Below are positions 23,831 to 31,998 of a DNA stretch of 33,788 nucleotides, in pieces; positions within the stretch are counted from its first letter, which is position 1, and each line of letters opens with the position of its first letter. The stretch comes from Deltaproteobacteria bacterium. GTDB taxonomy: Bacteria > Desulfobacterota > Syntrophobacteria > BM002. Below the pieces are notes generated by a model, which had not been told where the DNA came from, made no database searches, and worked only from the letters and a program-made list of their open reading frames with translations. Location: NCBI GenBank assembly GCA_022340745.1, contig JAJDNL010000095.1:1-33788 (forward strand), read 5' to 3'. Made by a program: the position numbers and the translations under genes.

Positions 23831-24823
23831 TTGATCCAACCTGTCCCTCTTCAGATCAAGAACCTCAGGGTAGACCCACCACTTGTTCTGGCTCCCATGA
23901 GCGGCCTGAGCCACACTGTCTTACGACAGTTAATAGCTGAATACGGCGGTTGCGGTCTTTATTATTCCGAGATGCTCAGCGCCCGGGCTCTTCCCTTGGA
24001 GACCGCCGATTCCTCACCCTGGTTGCGCAGTACTGCCAGAGAGCGGCCAATTATTCACCAGTTGCTCGTTTCGTCTGCAGACGAGCTACCCACCGCCATT
24101 GAGAAAATTGAATCATGCAATGGAGATGGGCTGGATTTGAACATGGGATGCACCACTGCCCTCATAACCAAACGGGGCGGGGGTATTTCCCTGATGAAAG
24201 ATCTAAAACGCGCTGAAGTGATAGTTAAGACCAGCCGCAGTGTAACGAGCTTGCCGCTTACCGCAAAAATCCGACTGGGCTGGGCCCTCGATTGGGACAC
24301 ACTGAAAGAGTTTTGTTTGATGCTCCAAGACAGTGGGGTGGATGCGATTTCAGTGCATCCGCGGCTGAAACAGGATCGATTCAAAAGGCCGGCAAGGTGG
24401 GAATACATTGGCAGGATCAAAGAGCTTATCGATATCCCGGTTATTGGTAATGGCGACGTTGACTCGCCTGGCGCAGCCATGCGTATGTTCGAACAAACCG
24501 GGTGTGACGCGGTTATGATCGGTCGCGCTGCTGTGCAGTGTCCCTGGCTTTTTCGCCAAATAGCCGCCGCCCTTTCATCTCATGTTAACCACGAGAACCT
24601 GCCTGAACCTCCTGCTGCCTACAACCGTTTCGTCTCTCTCTTGGCAACTTCTTTTGAACCTGAATATACCTTTCCTCTCCTCAAACGGTTCACTTTTTAC
24701 TTTGCCGAGAATTACGCCTTCGGCCACACTTTACGAAGGCTGGTCCACAATGCCGGTTCTGTGGCGAAAGCGGCCGAGCTTGCCAATGAGTTCTTCAGCA
24801 CCCAGACACCGGAGCAAGCTTAG
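23831..24823 (+). CDS. tRNA-dihydrouridine synthase family protein
   Basis: A 330-residue flavoenzyme of the Dus family, which reduces uridine to dihydrouridine in tRNA. Family blocks are LAPMSGLSHTVLR (20-32), YYSEMLSA (44-51), DLNMGCTTALITKRGGG (102-118), TAKIRLGW, DAISVHPRLKQDRF, IPVIGNGDV and DAVMIGRAA. The catalytic Cys is C107. The residue after it is Thr where most members have Pro, a mild oddity. The C-terminal helical part that holds tRNA is present. Start: TTG preceded by GGAGG at six bases, matching the expected N-terminus. Subgroup (DusA, B or C) not decided. It reads divergently from the hydrolase gene. Confidence 0.93.
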   Translation: MIQPVPLQIKNLRVDPPLVLAPMSGLSHTVLRQLIAEYGGCGLYYSEMLSARALPLETADSSPWLRSTARERPIIHQLLVSSADELPTAIEKIESCNGDGLDLNMGCTTALITKRGGGISLMKDLKRAEVIVKTSRSVTSLPLTAKIRLGWALDWDTLKEFCLMLQDSGVDAISVHPRLKQDRFKRPARWEYIGRIKELIDIPVIGNGDVDSPGAAMRMFEQTGCDAVMIGRAAVQCPWLFRQIAAALSSHVNHENLPEPPAAYNRFVSLLATSFEPEYTFPLLKRFTFYFAENYAFGHTLRRLVHNAGSVAKAAELANEFFSTQTPEQA

Positions 24824-24857
24824 TAAAAAAACAGCTCCAAAGGACCCAGCTCTGGTC

Positions 24858-25085
24858 CACCCCCTGGGGGGGTTATGGTGGTCTTTCCTCTCGTGCGGCA
24901 GTCTGCTGGAGTGATGCAGTCTACCAAATCCCAAACTCCAAGCACCACCTCTCAAGGTTTCAGGTGTCGGGTGTCAGGAAATAATAAAAAAAACTGAAAC
25001 CTGAACACTGAAACCTGAAACCTTTTATACCGGCAGAGCCATTGAACTCTGACCTGGCCATAAGGACCAGGTTTTCTATGTTGAA
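24858..25085. repeat. Copy (D) of the dispersed intergenic element
   Basis: It has the same ordered blocks as 4489-4960 but without the 39-bp array: CACCCCCTGGGGGGGT hairpin, GGTCTTTCCTCTCGTGCGGC, AGTCTGCTGGAGTGATG, CCAAGCACCA, GGTTTCAGGTGTCGGGTGTC, CTGAAACCTGAACACTGAAA, GCCATTGAACTCTG, AAGGACCAGGTTTTC. It ends about ten bases from the stop codon of the radical SAM gene, just as copy A ends beside the ATPase stop codon. Confidence 0.88.
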
Positions 25086-25095
25086 TGAACGACCT

Positions 25096-26259
25096 CTATG
25101 TTCTCTTTGAAAGATCCCAAATACCGGGTATGGGTTGATCACATTTGTCACAGCGGCCTTTTTTTAGGTGTAAGACTTCAACTCTGTAACCCCGGCGCTG
25201 GATAAGTCTGGTCCCACATTTTGGACAATCTGTGTGTTCGCCCGGATGGCCGGGGACATTGCCAATGTACACAAAATGGAGCCCACTTTGCAAAGCCGTT
25301 TTTCGCGCTCGCTCCAGGGTAGACACCGGGGTTGGGGGCAGACTTTTCAGCTTGTACAGGGGGTAAAACCTGCTGAAGTGCAACGGCACATCCGGCCCCA
25401 ACTCATCCTTAATCCACCGGCACATGGCAGCCACTTGGTTCATGTCGTCATTCTTCCCCGGTACCATTAAAGTAACGATTTCAGTATGGATAGCCAAGCC
25501 TTTGAGCCTCTTAAGTGTCTCTAGCACTGGCTCCAATGTTCCTTCAGTGATATCTCTGTAGTACGATTCATTAAAGCCCTTCAAATCGATACAGGCCGCG
25601 TCTAGATATTTACCCAGTTCTTGAAGCGGAGCTGCATTGATGTAGCCATTGGAGTGCATGACCTTCAACAATCCTTGCTGTTTGGCCAGCACGCCAATAT
25701 CTATCATATACTCTGTAAACACAGTGGGTTCCACATAGGTAGAGGCGATGGATTGGCACTGGTAACGGCTAGCTAATTCGACCGCCTGCTCTGGCGGCAG
25801 TTCGTAGTTGTGAGTATCATCAGGCCGGGCTTGGGAAATCTCCCAGTTTTGACAAAACTTACAGTCGAAGTTGCACCCTGCGGTGGCAATGGAAAAAGAG
25901 CTGCTCGTCGGGAGCACATGGAAAAATGGTTTTTTCTCAATCGGGTCCACATGCACTGCACAAGGGTTGCCGTAAACCAGCGAGTAATAGCGCCCACCTA
26001 TATTTTCCCGAACCTCGCAATATCCCCTTTCGCCCTCATCTACCTCACAGGAGTGCGGACAGAGTTCGCAACGAACACGACCACCTTCCAGTGAGGTGTA
26101 AAATGGAGAAAGTTTGCGACCGAGGTAGCCCTTTTTCAAGCTTAAAGCTTGCGCTTGGGAGGTATGCGTCAGCAAGATAGCAGATTCCAGGCTGGCACAC
26201 AGAAGGGCACATCGCCCAGACTGTTTTAAAAAATCTCGCCTGCTAATCTTTTTATTCAT
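25096..26259 (-). CDS. AmmeMemoRadiSam system radical SAM enzyme, with Tat-like signal
   Basis: A 387-residue protein. Residues 1-40 look like a twin-arginine signal: SRRDFLKQSG (R7, R8), a hydrophobic stretch, then AQA. An N-terminal cysteine set follows (C64, C67, C71, C81). The radical SAM cluster is CNFDCKFC (C129, C133, C136). Downstream blocks ASTYVEPTVFTEY, SNGYINAAPL and DLKGFNESYYRDI mark the pyruvate-formate-lyase-activase-like branch. A C-terminal zinc ribbon is formed by C345, C348, C370 and C373. I chose the ATG at 26259 because the signal begins there. The upstream extension to 26409 is repeat DNA. The gene follows the MEMO1-AMMECR1 fusion on the same strand. The reaction of this widespread system is not known. 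Confidence 0.92.
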   Translation of the reverse strand: MNKKISRRDFLKQSGRCALLCASLESAILLTHTSQAQALSLKKGYLGRKLSPFYTSLEGGRVRCELCPHSCEVDEGERGYCEVRENIGGRYYSLVYGNPCAVHVDPIEKKPFFHVLPTSSSFSIATAGCNFDCKFCQNWEISQARPDDTHNYELPPEQAVELASRYQCQSIASTYVEPTVFTEYMIDIGVLAKQQGLLKVMHSNGYINAAPLQELGKYLDAACIDLKGFNESYYRDITEGTLEPVLETLKRLKGLAIHTEIVTLMVPGKNDDMNQVAAMCRWIKDELGPDVPLHFSRFYPLYKLKSLPPTPVSTLERARKTALQSGLHFVYIGNVPGHPGEHTDCPKCGTRLIQRRGYRVEVLHLKKGRCDKCDQPIPGIWDLSKRT

Positions 26260-26291
26260 TTGCTTGAAACCATTGAAACCGTAACTTCGCC

Positions 26292-26357
26292 GGTGATAGG
26301 TAATGGGTAATTGGTCATAGATTGGACCCATCACCCATGACCTATAACCTATGACCT
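26292..26357. repeat. Inverted repeat with stuttering GGTCATAGGT arms
   Basis: The left arm GGTGATAGGTAATGGGTAAT faces the right arm ACCCATCACCCATGACCTAT, which continues with AACCTATGACC. Each arm is a chain of similar 7-10 base words. It lies in the 198-base gap of the AmmeMemoRadiSam pair. Confidence 0.75.
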
Positions 26358-26457
26358 GAGAATTCTTTCTCGCCCGACCTCCCGTCCCGCCTCCTTCTCC
26401 ATGCCCCATGCTCTCCTCGGCTGGCGCTTGGGTCCTCGCTTTTGAAACATGCCAGGC

Positions 26458-27987
26458 TCATAAATCATCGGGTGAGAATACATCAGCGGAGAAGATGTAG
26501 ATCTCAGTCTTCTTATCCTTCCAAGCATCCTCTGGCAGGCCGGCTTTTGTGCAAGTGTGCTCCAAAAAAGTGGTGCGATCCCAACCCCATTCTGTCGCCA
26601 CCTGTGGCAAGAGTAAACCGCTGCAACTGCCCCGTTTTATGTAAATTCCGTGTCTGCCGACTTCTATTTCATCCACATCTTTAATCAGCTGGAGTGGGGT
26701 GAGAACAGAAATCTCATACTCAAGGAGCCCTAATTCCTTTGAGGATACCGGCGAGAACCGGGGATCGTGGAAAGCAGCGGCCTCGGCCATTTCGACAATA
26801 GTCTTGACCAAAGGTCCTTTGGCGCGAATGTGACCAATACAGCCTCTGAGCTTGCCTTCTTTATGGAGCGTCACAAACGCTCCTCGGGGCTCTTGCAACG
26901 TTGGAGAGTTAACCACGAATTCACCCGTTTTCTCACCGCGACAGTGAGATTCCACCACATCCCGAGCAATTGCAAGCAGCTGCGCTTTCTCCTCAGAGGT
27001 GAGTCCCAAATCTACTCCAACTCTTTTATTCTTGGATTCCTTCCCTTGGGATTTTTTGGAGTCGGACCATAGAGCAGCAGCCATATAACCTACTACGCCA
27101 CTGTGATCTCCAGTAACATCACCGGAGTTGGCATAGTGCAGCACCCGGCTTTTGTTTGCCCCCAAGCGGCGGGCAATAAGCATGGCAGTGACCATAGGGC
27201 CACCGCCACAGGCTTCACACAGCCCATTGGCTAGGTCGTCGCTCAACCCTTGCGGATCAAAATCATTCACCTTGTCCAGCACCACCTGATCCAACCGCTT
27301 TGCCTGTTTATACGGGTGAAAGTGGGAAAGATCAGAACTTGCAACGACCAGAACCGATCTGTTCTCAATGCAGTCGGCCACCGCCTCCGCTAGCCACTCG
27401 CAGGTGGCAAAATCCTGGTTTCCCATGACCAGGGGAACAAGCTTGGCATCAGGCATGAGCACTTGAAGAAAGGGAAGCTGGATCTCCAGCGAATGCTCCT
27501 GACTGTGGGCCTCAGGGACATACTCGATGCGGCTCTCTCTTTGTTTCATGGCCGAAATTAACTCTCGGTCCAAAGGTACCACACCTAGTGGCGTGCGATA
27601 ACCGCCTCGATCATACACGGATACACCCCGAAAATAGGAGCGGTGGCTGGGGGCGATGACCACAACGCTGGAGAACTTTCTCTCGCTTAATAGCTTGTAA
27701 GCGTAGGCAGCGACCTGTCCCGAGTAGCGGTATCCAGCATGGGGAGATATGAGGGCGATGAGCTGTCCTTTGAAATCGACCGCTGATGCCTGGCTCACAT
27801 ACTCCTGGACTTCCCGCTGCAGGTGAGAAGCATTTCCCGAATACCACGATCCGGCAATCACCGACTCACGAATGTGTTCCGACGGCATGGTCTTATCCTC
27901 CATCGCGGCCGCATTGTCGGTGCCCACGCTCATGCACAAAAAGAGGATAGCAGCCAGGGTGGTGAAAATGAACAACCGGAGAGTCAT
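26458..27987 (-). CDS. MEMO1-AMMECR1 fusion protein (AmmeMemoRadiSam proteins B and A in one chain)
   Basis: A 509-residue protein. Residues 1-28 form a signal peptide or anchor (MTLRLFIFTTLAAILF, then NAAA). Residues about 38-310 are the MEMO1 domain, related to non-haem iron dioxygenases: SPHAGYRYSG (H83), HSLEIQLPFL (H165), SSDLSHFHP (H222 or H224), and CEACGGGP, where C260 matches the human Cys244 position. Residues about 325-509 are the AMMECR1 domain with the family signature LRGCIGHI (380-387), FHDPRF and LEYEISVL. In many genomes these are separate genes next to a radical SAM gene, as here. Start at 27987: an upstream ATG at 28038 would read through a GCCCG repeat. Function unknown. 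Confidence 0.93.
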   Translation of the reverse strand: MTLRLFIFTTLAAILFLCMSVGTDNAAAMEDKTMPSEHIRESVIAGSWYSGNASHLQREVQEYVSQASAVDFKGQLIALISPHAGYRYSGQVAAYAYKLLSERKFSSVVVIAPSHRSYFRGVSVYDRGGYRTPLGVVPLDRELISAMKQRESRIEYVPEAHSQEHSLEIQLPFLQVLMPDAKLVPLVMGNQDFATCEWLAEAVADCIENRSVLVVASSDLSHFHPYKQAKRLDQVVLDKVNDFDPQGLSDDLANGLCEACGGGPMVTAMLIARRLGANKSRVLHYANSGDVTGDHSGVVGYMAAALWSDSKKSQGKESKNKRVGVDLGLTSEEKAQLLAIARDVVESHCRGEKTGEFVVNSPTLQEPRGAFVTLHKEGKLRGCIGHIRAKGPLVKTIVEMAEAAAFHDPRFSPVSSKELGLLEYEISVLTPLQLIKDVDEIEVGRHGIYIKRGSCSGLLLPQVATEWGWDRTTFLEHTCTKAGLPEDAWKDKKTEIYIFSADVFSPDDL

Positions 27988-28025
27988 ATTGTCAGCGCAA
28001 CCTTTCGTGCTATTGGAGGCAGGCG

Positions 28026-28045
28026 ATTCGTGAAACATACGGGCT
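28026..28045. repeat. Diverged GCCCG..TTTCA repeat, reverse orientation
   Basis: The minus strand reads AGCCCGTATGTTTCACGAAT, matching the solo repeat at 15385 at most positions. It creates an upstream ATG in frame with the MEMO1-AMMECR1 gene, which would mislead start calling. Confidence 0.6.
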
Positions 28046-28198
28046 AGGATACGTTGTCCACGTCAGCGCTGATAGATTTTTTCTATTCTAATAAAGAGCT
28101 GCGAGTTCTGTCAACAAGAGGTGCGCAGGACTAACTTCTCATCCGAGGTGAGCTGGAGTATACTATCATCTCGACACGTGTTACTGATGAGGTAGTTC

Positions 28199-28960
28199 AT
28201 GTTAAATTCCAGCCACTATCTTGACCAGGTTACCATCATCCTGCACCGGCCTCGGTTTCCTGAAAATATAGGCGCAGCAGTGCGGGCAGCCTGCAATATG
28301 GGAATCTCTCGGTTGATGTTGGTTTCGCCGGAGGACTGCGACCTTACCCGCATCTTTAAGATGGCCACCCATGCCGCGGCTGACCTGGTGGAAAACATGG
28401 AGGTATACTCTGATCTGGGCGCAGCCTTGAAGCCTTTTCATTACATTGTGGGAACCACCGCCAGAACTGGCGGCCAACGCCAGGAGCTCAATTCACCCCG
28501 GGAGATAGCGGAGAAGCTGGTACCCATCTCTGCCAACAATCAGGTTGCCTTGTTATTCGGACCAGAGGATCGGGGACTTACTAACGCTCAACTCCGATAC
28601 TGTCACGCTGTGGTCACGATTCCCACCTTGGGTTTTTCCTCATTGAATCTGGCACAAGCAGTAATGATACTGTGCTACGAACTTATGATGGCAGGCGCCA
28701 AACCAACCGATCATTTTGTACCACGGTTGGCCACTCGGCGTGAGCTTGACGGTATGTATGAACACTTGAAGGAAACCTTCATAAAAATCAATTTCATCAA
28801 TCCAGAGAACCCGGACTACTGGATGCAAAACATCAGACGTTTTTTCTCCCGGATAGGACTTCGGGCCCGAGATGTGAAAATAATCCGCGGAATCTGCCGT
28901 CAGCTTGATTGGTACACACAGAGAACAGTAGAAAATATAGATCAGCTCGAAGCGGAATGA
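28199..28960 (+). CDS. trmJ: tRNA (cytidine/uridine-2'-O-)-methyltransferase TrmJ-like
   Basis: A 253-residue SPOUT methyltransferase, the length of E. coli TrmJ (246), which methylates the ribose of nucleotide 32 in tRNA. Motif 1 is ENIGAAVRAACNMG, motif 2 is ALLFGPEDRGLT and motif 3 is SSLNLAQAVMILCYEL, the three parts of the knotted SAM site. A C-terminal helical region ending in ARDVKIIRGICRQL fits TrmJ. The ATG has GAGG at a good distance. It reads divergently from the MEMO1-AMMECR1 gene. An alternative is another SpoU-family RNA methylase of the same group. Confidence 0.92.
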   Translation: MLNSSHYLDQVTIILHRPRFPENIGAAVRAACNMGISRLMLVSPEDCDLTRIFKMATHAAADLVENMEVYSDLGAALKPFHYIVGTTARTGGQRQELNSPREIAEKLVPISANNQVALLFGPEDRGLTNAQLRYCHAVVTIPTLGFSSLNLAQAVMILCYELMMAGAKPTDHFVPRLATRRELDGMYEHLKETFIKINFINPENPDYWMQNIRRFFSRIGLRARDVKIIRGICRQLDWYTQRTVENIDQLEAE

Positions 28961-29000
28961 GCCTTACTGACGGAAATGGTCATTCTGTACAAAGACGTGA

Positions 29001-29016
29001 GACTAGTAAACTAGTC
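29001..29016. promoter_or_regulatory. Palindrome between convergent genes
   Basis: GACTAG-TAAA-CTAGTC is a perfect six-base hairpin that overlaps the trpS stop codon (29003-29005), 40 bases past the trmJ stop. No T-run follows on either strand, so it is at best a weak terminator. Confidence 0.4.
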
Positions 29017-29968
29017 CTACCCGCTCTTTCGCCAGTTCCAAGGTCGGCAGAGCTTTTGCTCTGGCCTTCTCAGCCCCGGCTTTCAGAATTTCCCGAACAT
29101 TATCAGGGGCTTGTTCCAGTTGTTTCCGTTTCTCCCGCGCCGGTCCAAAAAACTCCCATATCCGACCGAAAAGTTCCTCCTTGACCTCACTGTATTTGAG
29201 CCCCCCCCTTCGATAGCGTTCTGCCAAGTCAGTCTTTTCATCTTCACTCAAAAACAGGGAAATAATGGCAAAGAGATTACATTTGTCCGGGTCCTTGGGC
29301 TCTGCCACGGGGGTGGAATCGGTGACGATTCCCCCAATTTTTTTCCGGAGACTTTCCTCTGCGGTAAAGATCTCAATGGTGTTGTCATACGACTTGCTCA
29401 TCTTCCTGCCATCTAAACCCAACACTGTTGGTATATTCGGATTAATCTCCGCCTCGGGGATGACAAAAGTCTCTCCAAACAAATGGTTGAATTTGATGGC
29501 GATGTCACGTGCGATCTCAAGATGCTGCTGTTGATCTTGTCCTACCGGGACCTTTTCCGATTGATAGAGCAGAATATCGGCGGCCATTAATACGGGATAG
29601 GAAAGGAGTCCATGATTTGGAGACAACCCTTGAGCTATCTTATCTTTATAGGAGTGGCTCCTGAGCAGAAGCCCCACTGGGGTGACATTGTTGAGTATCC
29701 AGGTCAATTCCGCCACCTCCGGCACGTCCGACTGTACCCAGAAAATAGCCTGATCAGGATCCAGCCCGAGAGCAAGAAAATCCATAGCGGCATCAACGGT
29801 CCCCTTGGCGAGTTGCTTGCCGTCAGTCACTGAAGTCATGGCGTGATAATTGACGATGAAGCAATACAGTTCGCCCACCTCTTGGTACTCAATCATGGGC
29901 CTCATCATGCCGAAGTAGTTACCTATATGCAGACTGCCTGACGGTTGAATGCCTGAAAGTATGCGCAT
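29003..29968 (-). CDS. trpS: Tryptophanyl-tRNA synthetase
   Basis: A 321-residue class I synthetase, the usual bacterial length, which charges tRNA-Trp. The nucleotide-binding signature is GSLHIGNY (11-18) and the second signature is GRKMSKSYDN (KMSKS at 189-193). SGIQPSG at the N-terminus, PVLMAADILLY and VPVGQDQQQHLE are typical of TrpS and separate it from TyrS. The start ATG is at the conserved N-terminus (MRILSGIQPSG). It is convergent with trmJ. Confidence 0.97.
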   Translation of the reverse strand: MRILSGIQPSGSLHIGNYFGMMRPMIEYQEVGELYCFIVNYHAMTSVTDGKQLAKGTVDAAMDFLALGLDPDQAIFWVQSDVPEVAELTWILNNVTPVGLLLRSHSYKDKIAQGLSPNHGLLSYPVLMAADILLYQSEKVPVGQDQQQHLEIARDIAIKFNHLFGETFVIPEAEINPNIPTVLGLDGRKMSKSYDNTIEIFTAEESLRKKIGGIVTDSTPVAEPKDPDKCNLFAIISLFLSEDEKTDLAERYRRGGLKYSEVKEELFGRIWEFFGPAREKRKQLEQAPDNVREILKAGAEKARAKALPTLELAKERVGLVY

Positions 29969-30103
29969 TATGAATAGCTCCTGTGGCTGGTAGAAGTGAA
30001 ATTCCGATGGAAGTCAAAGGTTTCTTTTACCCAATTTGAGAAAATATTCAACCCCTAATTACCCTCTGCTACCCGGATCTCCTTCTTTTTCCGCATACAA
30101 CTC

Positions 30104-30133
30104 TTGTACTCATTTGTACATTTACAGTAAAGT
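30104..30133 (+). promoter_or_regulatory. Possible promoter upstream of the 30183 gene
   Basis: TTGTAC, an 18-base spacer and TAAAGT lie 50 bases ahead of the start codon. The TGTAC word repeats twice (TGTACTCATTTGTACA), which could also be a regulator site. The match is moderate. Confidence 0.35.
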
Positions 30134-30182
30134 GATTACCGAAAAAAGAGGCCCTGTGCACACTATAGTAGGAGGAGATTCT

Positions 30183-30932
30183 ATGCCAAAGAAACACTTA
30201 AAACAGATATCTTTCAAGCGATTTGTTGAAGGGACGCAGGTTTTTGCGAATGATTATGATATCGTGGGTCACCCCGAGCTAGAGATACGGACCTGTTGGG
30301 AGGAGCCAAACGACGCAGGGACATATTCTTTGACCCAAATTCCGGCAGGAATGACTGAGGTTGAGTTTTTAGAAAAAATGCAGCCCATTACCGACATTGC
30401 CGTTACCTGTATGGATCAAGATTGCGCTCATAGTACCTGGGAGAAAATCGAGGCTGAGCCTGAGCAGATCATGATGCTGACTTGGGGTGGGGGTGTTGTT
30501 CAAAAAGGGAGAGAGCGAGTGCGAGCCTTGCGGGATATTGCTTCATACCTGAGTCAATTGAAATGGGATGGGAAGTTGCCAGATCTCTCCTTGATCCATG
30601 CCGATGACCACGATCATGTTTGCGGTGCAGTAAAGGTTTGGTTGGGGCAACCATTACCAGAATTCTTGACCGAGCTGTATGGCAAGGAGATTACACCTCA
30701 ATCTGAAGAAGAAGATGCGCTTATGGAGAGCTTAATACGAGACGGAGCTTTTATTTGGATAGCCGCCTTTGCAGGTACAGGAGTTAATGTGCTATCTCAT
30801 TTGCATGTCACTGATAGAGATAATCCGGAGAATAACTACCTTAGGAGAATTGATTTGGATTTGAGTGCAGCTAAGATGAATGTTCAAATGCTTATAAATC
30901 TAAGAGAGCTGATGCGGAAGTTGCGTAGCTAA
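30183..30932 (+). CDS. Unrecognised protein with a possible beta-carbonic-anhydrase-like pattern
   Basis: A 249-residue soluble protein with no signal peptide. The start is fixed by a strong AGGAGGAG ahead of ATG. I do not recognise the family with certainty. The order of motifs recalls beta-carbonic anhydrases: a strand ending in a Cys-x-Asp (AVTCMDQDC, C76 and D78), then MMLTWGGGVV where the family has a glycine-rich strand, a helix RALRDIASYL, and then a strand running into IHADDHDHVCGAVK (H139, H143, H145, C147) where the family has GHSDCGA. The histidine spacing is not canonical, so zinc binding or activity is uncertain. The gene stands alone between two long gaps. Codon use looks more AT-rich than its neighbours. 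Confidence 0.8.
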   Translation: MPKKHLKQISFKRFVEGTQVFANDYDIVGHPELEIRTCWEEPNDAGTYSLTQIPAGMTEVEFLEKMQPITDIAVTCMDQDCAHSTWEKIEAEPEQIMMLTWGGGVVQKGRERVRALRDIASYLSQLKWDGKLPDLSLIHADDHDHVCGAVKVWLGQPLPEFLTELYGKEITPQSEEEDALMESLIRDGAFIWIAAFAGTGVNVLSHLHVTDRDNPENNYLRRIDLDLSAAKMNVQMLINLRELMRKLRS

Positions 30933-31403
30933 TGAAGTCGTTGTTGGATCTTCTTCTAGGTCGCTGGCGAACCCTGGGCATTTTGCTGGAAGTCTAAGTT
31001 CTCACTTACTTCATGCCACTTCAAGGCAAGGTATTTGCTGTGGATTAATCAAGAAAAAGCATGACGCAGAGCGCGTAGCGCATAGTGAGAGAACTTCCTT
31101 TCTACGCTTCGAGCTCTGCGCTTCGCGCTTTGCTTGTGTGCATAAAAATATACATTTGGATATCTATTTGTGCACAAAAATGCTTCCTTGGTTGCCTCCC
31201 ACTGAATGCTGCTTTTTCTTAACCCTCCATGTCATCTCACCTATAACCTTTTAGCATTATTCAACTTTTTTCTTCACATTACCTCGTTTCCTTCGGTGAG
31301 TTGAGCATCTGAGACCACTTCCACCCTTTTTTCCCATGGCATAGCCTTTGCTTGGAAACCAGGTTGTGCAGAAAGATAAATCTGTTAGGATGAGGAGAAG
31401 ATT
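30933..31403. other. Long non-coding gap with inverted repeats
   Basis: About 470 bases with no convincing gene. Positions 31134-31177 hold an imperfect inverted repeat (TTGTGTGCATAAAAATAT facing ATATCTATTTGTGCACAA). Before it, about 31058-31140 is a degraded inverted repeat of GCGC-rich words, including GCGC-TTC-GCGC, related to the heptamer repeats. The last 100 bases are pyrimidine-rich and probably contain the promoter of the next gene, but I see no clear match. Confidence 0.5.
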
Positions 31404-31712
31404 ATGAAAAAGCAAGGCGCCCTCATCACCTTGCTTACCTTCGTGGTGATAGTCACCGGTTCTCTTACTTGGACCCTGCCAAGCAGTTTGGTTTCCCAAG
31501 CTTGCGCCAAAGAAATGGCTCATACGAGCAAGATAATTGCAGACACCCTCGCAGCTCATAAGCTCACCTGTTTGAGCAGAGACGGCGTGATCAAGACGGT
31601 TTTGCTTGATGGTAAATGGATTGAGGTTCGGGAGGTGGAACTGGTTAACCGCACCCTCGTGATCAGAACTGATATAGGGAACATTAGTCTGGCAGCGGTG
31701 GTCAACAACTAA
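31404..31712 (+). CDS. Small exported protein, function unknown
   Basis: A 102-residue protein with a clear signal peptide (MKKQGALITLLTFVVIVTGS, cleavage probably after SQACA, near 35). The mature part is about 67 residues: a short helix (AHTSKIIADTLAAHK), then a probable beta-rich segment (VIKTVLLDGKWIEVREVELV, IRTDIGNISLAAVV). It has one cysteine in the mature part. GAGGAGA stands ahead of the ATG and a strong terminator follows 22 bases after the stop. This is therefore a single-gene unit that may be well expressed. I know of no family for it. A periplasmic role is likely. Confidence 0.82.
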   Translation: MKKQGALITLLTFVVIVTGSLTWTLPSSLVSQACAKEMAHTSKIIADTLAAHKLTCLSRDGVIKTVLLDGKWIEVREVELVNRTLVIRTDIGNISLAAVVNN

Positions 31713-31733
31713 ACATTTTCCTTTCTATCTGGG

Positions 31734-31765
31734 GGCGGTCCTTATCTAAGGACCGCCTTTTTTTT
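31734..31765 (+). terminator. Strong Rho-independent terminator
   Basis: GGCGGTCCTT-ATCT-AAGGACCGCC is a perfect ten-base stem with a four-base loop followed by eight T residues. It ends the transcript of the small exported protein. Confidence 0.95.
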
Positions 31766-31850
31766 GACCTTTTTTGAACTGGGATGGCGTTCAATTGCAG
31801 GGTCCGCTGGAAAGATTTTTCTTTTTGAGTTAAAAAGGCTTTGACAGTTG

Positions 31851-31878
31851 TTGCACTATTTTTTACAATTGTTATAAT
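31851..31878 (+). promoter_or_regulatory. Sigma-70-type promoter for the U32-phosphatase operon
   Basis: TTGCAC, a 16-base spacer and a perfect TATAAT. A TTGACA lies ten bases further upstream but is too far from the -10 box. Transcription would start near 31885 and give a leader of about 114 bases. Confidence 0.65.
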
Positions 31879-31895
31879 TATCACGAACTTTGGGC

Positions 31896-31976
31896 GGTTG
31901 CTAAAATGGACTGTTGGCGCTGATTTGGGCTGACTCTCTAACCGACTGCCGATGTTGAGGTTCAGGTTAGCAACCT
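31896..31976 (+). promoter_or_regulatory. Structured 5' leader with alternative pairings
   Basis: GGTTGCTAA (31896-31904) is a perfect match to TTAGCAACC (31967-31975), closing a 60-base loop. The same downstream segment can instead form a local hairpin, AGGTT-AGC-AACCT (31964-31976). The two cannot coexist. The GAGGAGG ribosome site follows directly. Confidence 0.4.
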
Positions 31977-31998
31977 AAAGTGAGGAGGACTTTTTACC

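Noticed and set aside
26260-26409. N-terminal extension of the radical SAM protein
   Set aside because: The 50 extra codons are read from stuttering repeat DNA and precede a natural Tat-like signal start.
31841-31846. TTGACA as the -35 box of the U32 promoter
   Set aside because: It is 26 bases from TATAAT, too far for a sigma-70 promoter. TTGCAC at 16 bases fits better.
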